A stretch of DNA of 12,320 nt, from positions 1-12,320 of the forward strand of contig RFKA01000056.1 of assembly GCA_003694385.1 (NCBI GenBank), read 5' to 3'. Positions 1 to 6,149 of the stretch are shown piece after piece. Below the pieces are notes generated by a model that saw nothing but the letters and a program-made list of their open reading frames with translations, searched no databases and was not told the DNA's origin. The first letter of the stretch is position 1. The number at the start of each line of letters is the position of its first letter. This DNA is from Candidatus Woesearchaeota archaeon. Lineage in GTDB: Archaea > Nanobdellota > Nanobdellia > Woesearchaeales > UBA525. The position numbers were made by a program, and so were the translations under genes.

Positions 1-1
1 C

Positions 2-403
2 TTATGCATCGACGAACTCTTCCGTCGGCTTATTCTTATGCCTCACAAGCAGCACTTTGTCTTGTGGCTCATTTGGAATCCATTTGAACACGTGCTTCTT
101 GTAGGGAAAGAAGAGTAGGAAGCGCCACTCACTCGTCTTCTTGAACGTGAAGTGCTTTTGCAAGCACTCCATGCTGCAATACCCTGCCTCTTCCTTATAG
201 GGTTTTACCCCTTGCTGTTTCAGGCGCCTCGTATAGGGCTTCACGAGACTGTACACTTTGTACTCTGCAGCATCCCATGTCGCTTTGCCCTGCGCAGCGT
301 CCTTACTGAAGCGACGCCCACAGACTGCGCAGGTCTGAGGGTGCTGCTCTACCGAGACGCCCTCTTGAGTCATTGCAGACCGAGGAACCAAACCTTCAAC
401 CAC
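2..403 (-). CDS. small zinc-finger-like protein (CxxC...CxxxC), unknown function
   Basis: The 133-residue product has two cysteine pairs, C25-x2-C28 and C76-x3-C80. The second sits in a GYCSMEC context like the distal half of treble-clef (MYM/FCS-type) zinc fingers, so one structural zinc site is likely. The 47 residues between the pairs are basic and tyrosine-rich (KPYTRRLKQQG), and the C-terminal part is aromatic and basic (RFLLFFPYKK), which would suit nucleic-acid or ribosome binding; that role is inference. The start is taken as GTG at 403 because a TTTTTTAA box centred about 26.5 nt upstream would put transcription initiation on it, a leaderless arrangement. An ATG at 373 is the alternative and would remove 10 residues without touching the cysteines. 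The stop lies at the left edge of the window, so the gene is complete. I do not recognise a named family. Confidence 0.72.
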   Translation of the reverse strand: MVEGLVPRSAMTQEGVSVEQHPQTCAVCGRRFSKDAAQGKATWDAAEYKVYSLVKPYTRRLKQQGVKPYKEEAGYCSMECLQKHFTFKKTSEWRFLLFFPYKKHVFKWIPNEPQDKVLLVRHKNKPTEEFVDA

Positions 404-425
404 GAGGGCAGAGCAATGGACTGCA

Positions 426-433
426 TTAAAAAA
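426..433 (-). promoter_or_regulatory. TATA box for the 2-403 gene
   Basis: On the minus strand this reads TTTTTTAA, centred 26.5 nt before the GTG at 403. That is the same spacing as the other leaderless genes here, and it supports the GTG rather than the internal ATG as start. Confidence 0.5.
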
Positions 434-498
434 GTTTCATGAGTACTCAGGAATAGAAACCTTGCGTCGTCGAACAACTCCTTGCTTCGGCGAGCGCC

Positions 499-744
499 TC
501 AGATGGTGAACTTCTTGAAGCCCTTAATGAGGTGAACTCTGTTCTTTATTGACGCATAGAGCTGTTCGAACTCGGCGGGCGTGAAGTCCACAATCCCTGA
601 AGAACTCTTTCCTCTGAAACAGAGCGAGATTGATTCCTCGTCGGGGTGAAGGAGGTTCTCATTAATCAGGACTTCTTGAACTTCTCCCCGTGTTTCTAAC
701 CGCACAACACCATCCTTGTTTTGTTTCCTAATTTTTACTTGCAT
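499..744 (-). CDS. hypothetical 81-residue protein
   Basis: The protein runs from MQVKIRKQNKDG to KGFKKFTI. It looks like a single small domain: an N-terminal basic beta-strand region, a central segment with alternating acidic and hydrophobic residues (about 25-50), then VDFTPAEFEQLY followed by a basic tail. There are no cysteines suggesting a zinc site, no signal peptide and no membrane segment. The start is ATG at 744 because TAGGAG lies 7 nt upstream, a good Shine-Dalgarno. An upstream TTG at 774 would give 10 more residues but has no such support. The gene lies downstream of the MazG-like gene on the same strand and could be cotranscribed or use a TATA-like element at 816-823. I do not recognise the family; a small nucleic-acid-binding protein is possible but unproven. 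Confidence 0.68.
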   Translation of the reverse strand: MQVKIRKQNKDGVVRLETRGEVQEVLINENLLHPDEESISLCFRGKSSSGIVDFTPAEFEQLYASIKNRVHLIKGFKKFTI

Positions 745-751
745 CGTCAAA

Positions 752-757
752 CTCCTA
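752..757 (-). promoter_or_regulatory. Shine-Dalgarno of the 499-744 gene
   Basis: The minus strand reads TAGGAG, ending 7 nt before the ATG at 744. It decides the start of that gene and is the clearest ribosome binding site in a window where most genes look leaderless. Confidence 0.65.
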
Positions 758-766
758 CCGGCAAAT

Positions 767-792
767 ACTTGCAACTACCACTTGCAACTACC
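767..792. repeat. 13-bp perfect tandem duplication
   Basis: ACTTGCAACTACC occurs twice head to tail (767-779 and 780-792). It lies in the presumed 5' leader of the 499-744 gene, between a TATA-like element and the Shine-Dalgarno. It looks like a recent slippage-type duplication; a regulatory role is not shown. Confidence 0.8.
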
Positions 793-815
793 CGTCACCA
801 CCATTGAGAAGTGGG

Positions 816-823
816 TATAATTA
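816..823 (-). promoter_or_regulatory. possible TATA box for the 499-744 gene
   Basis: The minus strand reads TAATTATA just beyond the stop codon of the MazG-like gene. Initiation about 26 nt downstream would be near 793, giving a leader of about 48 nt that contains the 13-bp tandem repeat and the Shine-Dalgarno. Cotranscription from upstream is the alternative. Confidence 0.4.
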
Positions 824-1150
824 TTAAACTTTCTCTTTCGCTTCAACTCTTGTTTCGTCTAGAACGAGCTTCTCATTGAAGACTCCGCGTTCTCGCGCCT
901 TCTCCTTCCTAACTCGTTCTATAACAGCTTCATCAAAGCCGTAGTACGACTGAAGCGCGGAGAGCACTTCGAGAACATCGGCGAGTTCTTCCTCGCTCGG
1001 CTTCGCGAGCAGCTCACCAACTTCTTCCCGAAGCTTCTCGCAGAGCCTCTGCCCGAACTCTTCTTCAGAAGCGCGGTGAACAATTGGCGTGATGCCTTTC
1101 TTCTTTAGAATCGCTGGGATCTTGTCCCTGACGAGCTTGTCGTATCTCAT
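824..1150 (-). CDS. MazG-like nucleotide pyrophosphohydrolase
   Basis: This 108-residue protein opens with YDKLVRDKIP, the hallmark N-terminus of short phosphoribosyl-ATP pyrophosphohydrolase/MazG-like proteins. The all-alpha NTP-PPase metal site is visible: REEVGEL (E42, E43, E46) on one helix and EELADVLEVL (E55, D58) on the next, matching the EExxE...ExxD pattern that binds Mg2+. The family hydrolyses nucleoside triphosphates to monophosphate and pyrophosphate, often to remove damaged or non-canonical nucleotides in the cytoplasm; the exact substrate cannot be read from the sequence. Length is normal for the family. The start is ATG at 1150. No convincing TATA box lies at the usual distance, so it may be read from the tRNA-Ser transcript 86 nt upstream or from a weak promoter. 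A HisE role is unlikely because no other his gene is near. Confidence 0.88.
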   Translation of the reverse strand: MRYDKLVRDKIPAILKKKGITPIVHRASEEEFGQRLCEKLREEVGELLAKPSEEELADVLEVLSALQSYYGFDEAVIERVRKEKARERGVFNEKLVLDETRVEAKEKV

Positions 1151-1236
1151 CGCAAGTTACCGTGCGCAATACTGTGCGTATTCCACACCCCAACATTACT
1201 GCTGCTTGTTGTTAGCTCTGCACCCTATCAGCGCTA

Positions 1237-1356
1237 CGCCACGACCCGGATTCGAACCGGGGACCCCCGAAGGGACAAGCTGACTTCACGGGCGCGCTCA
1301 GCGAACTGGACGCCCGTTTTCCAGGCTTGCGCAATACCGGGCTATGCGATCGTGGC
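1237..1356 (-). tRNA. tRNA-Ser(GGA), with a 37-nt intron
   Basis: On the minus strand the 7-bp acceptor stem GCCACGA/TCGTGGC closes at 1350-1356 and 1238-1244. The D arm is GCA/TGC with an 11-nt loop containing GG. The anticodon stem CAAGC/GCTTG is perfect. A 14-nt variable arm with a CCC-TTCG-GGG hairpin marks a class II tRNA. The T arm CCCGG-TTCGAAT-CCGGG is perfect. The anticodon loop CTGGAA..A gives GGA (1320-1322), with U33 and A37. The discriminator base is G73 (position 1237), which fits serine rather than leucine. CCA is not encoded. The mature tRNA would be 83 nt plus added CCA. The 37-nt excess falls between positions 37 and 38, the commonest archaeal intron site. Confidence 0.9.
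1282..1318 (-). other. archaeal-type tRNA intron (37/38 position)
   Basis: The 37-nt insertion has a 7-bp internal stem, ACGGGCG with CGCCCGT. Around it the layout matches a bulge-helix-bulge: 3-nt bulge AA|A at the 5' site, four opposed nucleotides, and 3-nt bulge TC|A at the 3' site. In my hand fold the central four-base helix has only two canonical pairs (C-G, T-A), with G-A and G-G mismatches, so this is a relaxed motif for the tRNA splicing endonuclease. Confidence 0.78.
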
Positions 1357-1396
1357 AGGAAAATCTGTTTCTGGAACTGCTGGGCAGGCAGGAGAG

Positions 1397-1405
1397 TTAT
1401 AAATA
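1397..1405. promoter_or_regulatory. TATA box, probably shared by tRNA-Ser (-) and the 1465 gene (+)
   Basis: The sequence reads TTATAAATA on the plus strand and TATTTATAA on the minus strand, so it is TATA-like both ways. Leftward initiation near 1374 would give tRNA-Ser an 18-nt leader. Rightward initiation near 1428 would leave about 37 nt before the ATG at 1465. No other AT-rich element is seen between the two genes. Confidence 0.6.
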
Positions 1406-1464
1406 TTCTTCTTGGCTGGAAGAACTACGACCGAGCCCCTATTATTTCCGGGCCCTCAGGAAAA

Positions 1465-2505
1465 ATGTTCTTGAATCGGCGACCATTGTTTCCTGGTGTG
1501 GTGAAGAGTGAAGAAGACAGGCGTCGTGAGCTTGAAGAATACATGAGTGATTGGCTTGGCGATGAGGGACGTGAAAAAAATGAGAAACTCGAGAGGATCT
1601 TCAAGTATGGAATTAACGAAAAGGACGCATATGCTCTCTCCCGCCTTGAAGCAGAGGTCCTTTGCTTGCGCGAAGAGATTGAAAAAACAGGCACGCTTCC
1701 AGGACGAACCCCTGAGGAGGTAGAACGTATAAGAGCTTCATGTGAGTTGTTTGCGCAACGCGAACGGCAACTCTACGAAGAAGTTAATATTATCAAAGAT
1801 GATTACCTGCGGTTGACTCCAGAAGATTCCGCGGCAGTGCATAACTATCGGCGGCGCATGCTGTTTCAGGCTCGCGAAGCGCTCGCAGAATATGACTATG
1901 TATCTGCGTTGAGACTTGATACCCTCTTAGAAGGGGACTTCCCTTCGCGTGACGGAGGCATCAGGAAACGCCTCTCACAGGCGCTCGACCAGCTCGTCAG
2001 TCCTCAAGCGAATCCGAAACAGCGAGGAGCCCGCGCGCTCTTACGGAACATAAAAGAAGAACTCCTCGATATTGCGAATACTGTCTCTGAGAAGAGCCCG
2101 CTCCGGAGAGAAGCAAACGAAGCATACCGGCTTGCGAGCGCGAAATACGAAGAAGCGACGACCAGCTACAAGAAACGATTCTTCATCAAGGCGAGCATGC
2201 TCGCGGCAGGAATTGCGGCAGCCAGCCTCTTCACACTCGCAACGATACGCCACTATGCTGCCACACATGAGAGCCTTCTCTCAACACTCCGAGCGCTTGT
2301 AACGACTGGCGAAATCAATGAGGTGCCACGTGAACCTGGGGGTGAGTATTTCTTCTACATTGACCCCGCACAGCACACAGGCACACTGTATCGGGCAATC
2401 AAGCGGCGAACTTATGGTGCGAACTTGCATGACACAGACTCCTCCCAGAGCATGACTTCTAAGAGCACTTCTGAGAACATGATTTCCAACAGCGGAATTC
2501 AGTAA
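1465..2505 (+). CDS. membrane-anchored coiled-coil protein, unknown function
   Basis: From the ATG at 1465 the product is 346 residues. Residues about 12-150 are highly charged helix with heptad-like spacing (SEEDRRRELEEYM, LEAEVLCLREEIEK), and a second helical region covers about 125-235. A single membrane segment at about 240-260 (ASMLAAGIAAASLFTLATI) follows the basic KKR, so the positive-inside rule puts the N-terminal coiled coil in the cytoplasm and a tail of about 85 residues outside. The tail ends in a serine/threonine-rich stretch. The reading frame is open back to 1327 but that part overlaps the tRNA gene. AGGA just before ATG 1465 and the TATA box at 1397-1405 support the later start. 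I do not recognise the family; a structural or envelope-tethering role is inference. Confidence 0.75.
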   Translation: MFLNRRPLFPGVVKSEEDRRRELEEYMSDWLGDEGREKNEKLERIFKYGINEKDAYALSRLEAEVLCLREEIEKTGTLPGRTPEEVERIRASCELFAQRERQLYEEVNIIKDDYLRLTPEDSAAVHNYRRRMLFQAREALAEYDYVSALRLDTLLEGDFPSRDGGIRKRLSQALDQLVSPQANPKQRGARALLRNIKEELLDIANTVSEKSPLRREANEAYRLASAKYEEATTSYKKRFFIKASMLAAGIAAASLFTLATIRHYAATHESLLSTLRALVTTGEINEVPREPGGEYFFYIDPAQHTGTLYRAIKRRTYGANLHDTDSSQSMTSKSTSENMISNSGIQ

Positions 2506-2535
2506 GAGCTGCTTTACCAGTACCCCGGGGCAAGC

Positions 2536-2543
2536 TTTATAAA
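2536..2543 (+). promoter_or_regulatory. TATA box of the eL33 gene
   Basis: TTTATAAA, centred 27.5 nt before the ATG at 2567, so the mRNA should begin on or next to the start codon. It is a strong archaeal promoter match. Confidence 0.75.
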
Positions 2544-2566
2544 CAGCTTGTTGTTCTCGCGGCGCT

Positions 2567-2821
2567 ATGCAGGGAGTTATTAGCAGTTACCGCCGAAGCC
2601 GCCACGTCACGAGCAACAACCAGGTTATCGTGCACGTTGAGGGCGTTGACTCAAAAGAAGCCGCAGAGAAACTCGTCGGCAAGAAGGTGACGTGGAACAC
2701 GGGGAAGCGCGCGCTCACGGGAGAGGTGTCGGCGGCCCATGGTAATAAGGGCGCGGTGCGCGTCCGCTTCGCAACAGGGATGCCTGGGCAGTGCCTCGGC
2801 CAGACAGTCTCGCTTCAATGA
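2567..2821 (+). CDS. rpl35ae: large-subunit ribosomal protein eL33 (L35Ae)
   Basis: The 84-residue protein contains the L35Ae pattern: an N-terminal beta strand (GVISSYRRSRH), the NNQVIVHVEGVDSKEAAEKLVGKKVTW segment spanning about 18-43, and the closing HGNKGAVRVRFATGMPGQCLGQTV region. It is the small beta-barrel protein of the large ribosomal subunit shared by Archaea and eukaryotes and absent from Bacteria. Length is at the short end for the family, as in other archaeal members. The start is fixed by the TATA box 27.5 nt upstream, implying a leaderless message. It stands alone, not in a ribosomal operon. The T-tract after the stop (2825-2829) and the hairpins at 2868-2908 may end its transcript. 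Confidence 0.93.
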   Translation: MQGVISSYRRSRHVTSNNQVIVHVEGVDSKEAAEKLVGKKVTWNTGKRALTGEVSAAHGNKGAVRVRFATGMPGQCLGQTVSLQ

Positions 2822-2867
2822 AGCTTTTTCTCGCAACGTATTTGTGGAGTAATTAACGCGAGGCGTC

Positions 2868-2908
2868 ATAACAAAAAAGTTGTTATTTTACCACTGTGTA
2901 GTGGTTTT
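2868..2908 (+). terminator. two consecutive hairpins, each followed by a T tract
   Basis: ATAACAA/TTGTTAT (7 bp, 5-nt loop, 2868-2886) is followed by TTTTA. ACCACT/AGTGGT (6 bp, 4-nt loop, 2890-2905) is followed by TTT. They lie between eL33 and the next promoter and may terminate the eL33 transcript. Archaeal termination depends mainly on the T tract, so the hairpins could serve another purpose. Confidence 0.5.
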
Positions 2909-2919
2909 ACATAGAAATA

Positions 2920-2927
2920 TTTATAAA
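2920..2927 (+). promoter_or_regulatory. TATA box of the GNAT-like gene
   Basis: TTTATAAA, centred 28.5 nt before the ATG at 2952. It lies inside the longest open frame (from 2880) and so argues against that upstream start. Confidence 0.72.
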
Positions 2928-2951
2928 CCTCTCAGTTCCTCAGAGCCCCTC

Positions 2952-3323
2952 ATGCGCCCGGAAGACATTGAGCGAGAAATGAGCAAGGCTTTCTACGCGC
3001 AAGGCCTTCCGAGAGGAGAGATCAACGTCGTAGAAAAAGAGACAGGGTTTCTCTGTCGCTACTACGCGCCTCGCCAGAAGCTTGAATACATATTTATGGT
3101 TAATCCGCTGGCGCGTGTGTCAAGCAAGGCGAGCATACTCAGTAGCGTTCCTGGTATGGGGCGGCGCATGTGCCGGGCACGCGAAGCACTCTGTAAAAAA
3201 CTCGGTATTCAGGAAATCATCCTTGAGTATGTTGTACCTAGAGCAGCGGGTTTTTGGGCTCGAGAAGGGTACGAGCTCAGAAGGGTCAGAGACCACTTTG
3301 AGGGGTGGAAGGAACTAGATTGA
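2952..3323 (+). CDS. small GNAT-like N-acetyltransferase
   Basis: The 123-residue product has the C-terminal half of a GNAT fold. VPGMGRRMCRAREALCKKLG (66-85) resembles acetyl-CoA-binding motif A (Q/R-x-x-G-x-G/A followed by a helix). IQEIILEYVVPRAAGFWAREGYE (86-108) resembles the beta5 strand plus the F-W/Y-x-x-x-G-Y/F end of motif B. The N-terminal half is less typical, and the total is shorter than the usual 140-180 residues. The family transfers acetyl from acetyl-CoA to an amine; the substrate is not predictable. The TATA box 28.5 nt upstream selects ATG 2952. An M20 peptidase gene follows after 26 bp and may be cotranscribed. A degenerate, non-catalytic GNAT relative is the main alternative. 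Confidence 0.68.
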   Translation: MRPEDIEREMSKAFYAQGLPRGEINVVEKETGFLCRYYAPRQKLEYIFMVNPLARVSSKASILSSVPGMGRRMCRAREALCKKLGIQEIILEYVVPRAAGFWAREGYELRRVRDHFEGWKELD

Positions 3324-3324
3324 G

Positions 3325-3332
3325 TTTTTTTT
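3325..3332 (+). terminator. T8 tract after the GNAT-like gene
   Basis: Eight T residues begin one base after the TGA. Archaeal RNA polymerase terminates on such tracts. However, the next gene starts only 18 bp later and has no TATA box at the usual distance, so read-through into the M20 gene, or use of this tract as its AT-rich promoter, is also possible. Confidence 0.4.
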
Positions 3333-3349
3333 AGAGAGACTTGATTGCC

Positions 3350-4426
3350 ATGGACGAAACAGAATTGATTGCAGTAACGAAGCAACTCGTGCAGTTCCGT
3401 ACTACGCAGGACCGAATCGGCGAGATAAAGGCCTGTCTTTCCTTTATTAAGGATTATTTCTCTGGGACGAAGGTGAAGGTGAAGGAGAACGAGTGGGGTA
3501 ATCAACCATCACTGTACCTGAGCTTTGACGGCAGGAAGCGCCAGCGCATCCTCTTCAATGGCCATGTTGACGTCGTTGATGGCTTCGAAACACAGTTCAC
3601 CCCCTACGAAGAGGATGGCAAGCTCTATGGGCGCGGCGCCTATGACATGAAAGCGAGTGTCGCCACGGCGCTCGTCCTCCTGAAGCGCCTCGCCCAGAAG
3701 CGAACGCCGCCGCGCGTCGCAGTCATGGTTGTGTCGGACGAGGAGGTGGGAGGTTTTCTTGGGACGCGCATGTACGTGCGGCGCGGCTACGGTGCAGACA
3801 TCGTCATCGCCGGTGAGCCAACGAAGATGCAGATTGAGACGCGGCACAAGGGAGTCCTCTTCGTCAAGGTAACAGCGTATGGGAGCAGCGCGCACAGTTC
3901 ACGCCCCTGGCTTGGCACCAACGCTATTGACAAGCTCATCGCGCAGTATGCTCGCCTCAGGGCAGTAATGCCTAAGGCAACGAAGAGCCAGAAGTGGAAT
4001 GCGAGTGTGAACCCCACCACCTTCATGAGTGCCGGGCCAATGAATGTGACGCCGTCAAAAGCAGAGATGATTCTTGATATTAGGACGAACGAGGAGTGGC
4101 CGCCGAAGAGAGTGAAAGCGCTCCTGAAGGAACTCAGGATGAAGTATAAAGTCATCGCGGAGGGAAGCATGCTCACAAACAAGAAAGCAGGGAACACCCT
4201 CATCAAGAGCTTGCGGAGTATTGCTGAGAGCGAACTCGGTCGTCACGTGAAATTCATCAAGAGCGCGGGTGGCAGCGACATGCGCTTCTTTAGCGAGAAA
4301 GGAGTCACGGCAGTCAACTTCAGCCCGCTCGGCGGCAACCACCACAAGCACAACGAGTACGTGTGCATCGAGAGCCTGGGCCAGTACTATCGCATCCTCG
4401 AGAAATTCGTCGATCGCTGCTCGTAA
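3350..4426 (+). CDS. M20 family metallopeptidase (ArgE/DapE/acylase-like)
   Basis: This 358-residue protein carries the full two-metal site of the M20 family. GHVDVV gives H72 and D74. RGAYDMK gives bridging D99. SDEEVGG gives general base E131 and ligand E132. GEPT gives E156, and the C-terminal HKHNEY gives H332. The lid/dimerisation domain spans about 160-270 (RHKGVLFVKVTAYG, then SSAHSSRP with the conserved H). Members hydrolyse amide bonds of N-acyl amino acids or small peptides: N-acetylornithine, succinyl-diaminopimelate, acyl-lysine carrier products, or general aminoacyl substrates. No arg, lys or dap gene is adjacent, so the substrate stays open. The start is ATG 3350 with only a weak purine-rich stretch upstream; an in-frame TTG at 3341 is less likely. 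No signal peptide is seen, so it acts in the cytoplasm. Confidence 0.9.
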   Translation: MDETELIAVTKQLVQFRTTQDRIGEIKACLSFIKDYFSGTKVKVKENEWGNQPSLYLSFDGRKRQRILFNGHVDVVDGFETQFTPYEEDGKLYGRGAYDMKASVATALVLLKRLAQKRTPPRVAVMVVSDEEVGGFLGTRMYVRRGYGADIVIAGEPTKMQIETRHKGVLFVKVTAYGSSAHSSRPWLGTNAIDKLIAQYARLRAVMPKATKSQKWNASVNPTTFMSAGPMNVTPSKAEMILDIRTNEEWPPKRVKALLKELRMKYKVIAEGSMLTNKKAGNTLIKSLRSIAESELGRHVKFIKSAGGSDMRFFSEKGVTAVNFSPLGGNHHKHNEYVCIESLGQYYRILEKFVDRCS

Positions 4427-4572
4427 CTCTCCGCGCTTGACTGCTCAGCAAGCACTGTGCATCAAAAGTCTTTCTCCCCACACTAGAGCAGGACAGTCTG
4501 CACCCTGTGCGCTCTTGCTGTACGATATTCTGCACGAGATAATTACTGTGCCTCGCGGCAGGACTGAATAAG

Positions 4573-4582
4573 TTTTTTAAAA
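4573..4582 (+). promoter_or_regulatory. TATA box of proS
   Basis: TTTTTTAAAA, centred 27.5 nt before the ATG at 4605. It is the only feature I see in the roughly 180-base gap between the M20 gene and proS. Confidence 0.65.
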
Positions 4583-4604
4583 GAGTTCAGAGCCCTCGTG
4601 CTCC

Positions 4605-6047
4605 ATGGCCGAAGACACGAAGGGAATCACAGTCAAGAAAGCAGATGATATGCCTGAGTGGTACGCCCAGGTCTGCCTGAAATCAGAGGTGGCTGACTAT
4701 GCACCCGTGAAAGGATGTATGGTCATCCGGCCACGCGGTTACGCACTCTGGCAGGCCATCGTCGACCGCTTTAACGAGATGCTCGCTGAAGATGGCGTGC
4801 AGAACGCGTACTTTCCCATGTTCATTCCTGAATCGTTCTTCAAGCGAGAAGCCGAGCACGCGGAAGGTTTTGCTCCCGAAGTCGCGTGGATCGCGAATAA
4901 GGATGGCGCGCGCGAACGGCTCGCGATCCGGCCGACGAGCGAGACAATCATGTACGACAGTTATCGCCGCTGGATCAGGAGCTGGCGAGACCTGCCGCTC
5001 AAAATCAACCAGTGGTGCAATATCGTCCGCTGGGAAGTGCAGGACGTAAAGCTCTTCCTCCGCTCGCGCGAGTTCCTCTGGCAGGAAGGCCACTGCGTCT
5101 ACGAGACTGCAGAAGAGCGCGACAAAGAGACACTGCACTACCTCGAACGCTACCGCCAGATAGCAGAGGACCTCCTCGCAGTCCCTGTGCTCCTCGGCCG
5201 CAAAACCGAGAGCGAGAAATTCGCGGGCGCAGACAGGACGTACACGATTGAGAGCCTCATGCCGGACGGCAAGGCCTTACAGATGGGCACGTCGCACGAC
5301 TTGAGCCAGGGCTTCGCGAAAGCCTTCGGGATTGAGTTTCAGGGTCGCGACGAACAGCCATCACTGCCCTTCCAGAACAGCTGGGGCATCAGCACGCGCC
5401 TGCTCGGCGCGCTCATCCTCACGCACGGCGACGACAAAGGACTCGTGATACCGCCACGCATGGCGCCGAACAAAGTGGTCGTCGTCCCGATTATCTTCGA
5501 GAAGCACAAAGCAGCAGTCATTGCTGCGGCGGAGAAGGTCGGCGCAGAGCTCAAAGCATTCAACCCAATCATTGATACGCGCGACGAGTACACGTCGGGG
5601 TGGAAGTTCAACGAGTACGAGCTCAAGGGCGTGCCGCTCCGCATCGAAGTCGGCCCGAAGGACCTCGAGCAAGAGCGGGTCGTCATTGTGCGCCGCGACA
5701 CGGGAGAGAAGGAATTCGTGCCGCGCAAAGAGCTGGTGAAGCGCGTCGCAGCGCTCCTCGAGGACATGCAGGAAGGCTTGCTCGCGGCTGCGCGGAAGCG
5801 CATCGCCGACGCTACCGTTACTGTGAACGACTTCGCGGCGTTCGAGAAAGCCATCAAAGAGAAGAAGATGGTGTTCACGAGCCACTGTGGCGACGCGGAC
5901 TGTGAAGCGAAGATAAAAGAGCGAACTGCAGCAACAAGCCGTTGCATCCCGCTTGACGAGAAGCGAGCGACTCCTGCCAAAGGAGCGACATGCGTTCTTT
6001 GTGGTGAGCCCGCGACGTACGCACTGTATTTTGCCCGTAGTTACTGA
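4605..6047 (+). CDS. proS: prolyl-tRNA synthetase (archaeal/eukaryotic type)
   Basis: The 480-residue enzyme activates proline with ATP and charges tRNA-Pro. Class II motifs are in order: motif 1 around 35-75 (VKGCMVIRPRG... NAYFPMFIPESFF), the TXE loop RPTSET (109-114), motif 2 RSREFLWQEGH (153-163), and motif 3 GALILTHGDDKGLVIPPR (268-285). An HGTP-type anticodon-binding domain follows (about 289-390). The extra C-terminal domain of the archaeal/eukaryotic form is present, with cysteines C428, C433, C447 and CVLC (C463, C466), and the chain ends in the typical ARSY tyrosine. The bacterial editing insertion is absent. Length is normal for this type. The TATA box lies 27.5 nt upstream, so the mRNA is probably leaderless. 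panD follows after 102 bp with its own TATA-like element. Confidence 0.97.
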   Translation: MAEDTKGITVKKADDMPEWYAQVCLKSEVADYAPVKGCMVIRPRGYALWQAIVDRFNEMLAEDGVQNAYFPMFIPESFFKREAEHAEGFAPEVAWIANKDGARERLAIRPTSETIMYDSYRRWIRSWRDLPLKINQWCNIVRWEVQDVKLFLRSREFLWQEGHCVYETAEERDKETLHYLERYRQIAEDLLAVPVLLGRKTESEKFAGADRTYTIESLMPDGKALQMGTSHDLSQGFAKAFGIEFQGRDEQPSLPFQNSWGISTRLLGALILTHGDDKGLVIPPRMAPNKVVVVPIIFEKHKAAVIAAAEKVGAELKAFNPIIDTRDEYTSGWKFNEYELKGVPLRIEVGPKDLEQERVVIVRRDTGEKEFVPRKELVKRVAALLEDMQEGLLAAARKRIADATVTVNDFAAFEKAIKEKKMVFTSHCGDADCEAKIKERTAATSRCIPLDEKRATPAKGATCVLCGEPATYALYFARSY

Positions 6048-6059
6048 AGTGTTACTCCA

Positions 6060-6081
6060 TGGGCACTTTCCTTGGGCACTT
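6060..6081. repeat. short direct repeat TGGGCACTT x2
   Basis: Two identical 9-mers (6060-6068 and 6073-6081) are separated by TCCT in the proS-panD gap, about 40-60 bp upstream of the panD TATA-like element. Direct repeats of this kind can be regulator sites, but nothing else supports that here. Confidence 0.45.
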
Positions 6082-6119
6082 GCCGCATGGTAGTCGGGCA
6101 CAATTACTAGTGCATAACA

Positions 6120-6126
6120 TTTATGA
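6120..6126 (+). promoter_or_regulatory. TATA-like box of panD
   Basis: TTTATGA, centred 27 nt before the ATG at 6150. It favours that start over the upstream ATG at 6123, which lies within the box itself. Confidence 0.6.
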
Positions 6127-6149
6127 ATCTGCGCGAAGAGGGTTTGGGT

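Noticed and set aside
152..442. A 96-codon plus-strand frame
   Set aside because: It is antisense to the zinc-finger-like gene, whose cysteine pattern and promoter are more convincing.
824..1150. hisE (phosphoribosyl-ATP pyrophosphatase of histidine synthesis)
   Set aside because: It shares the fold, but the KLVRDKIP start is typical of the separate MazG-like subgroup and no his genes are present.
1327..1464. N-terminal extension of the 1465 gene from TTG 1327
   Set aside because: It overlaps the tRNA-Ser gene and the TATA box, and its Cys/Trp-rich residues do not match the charged helical protein that follows.
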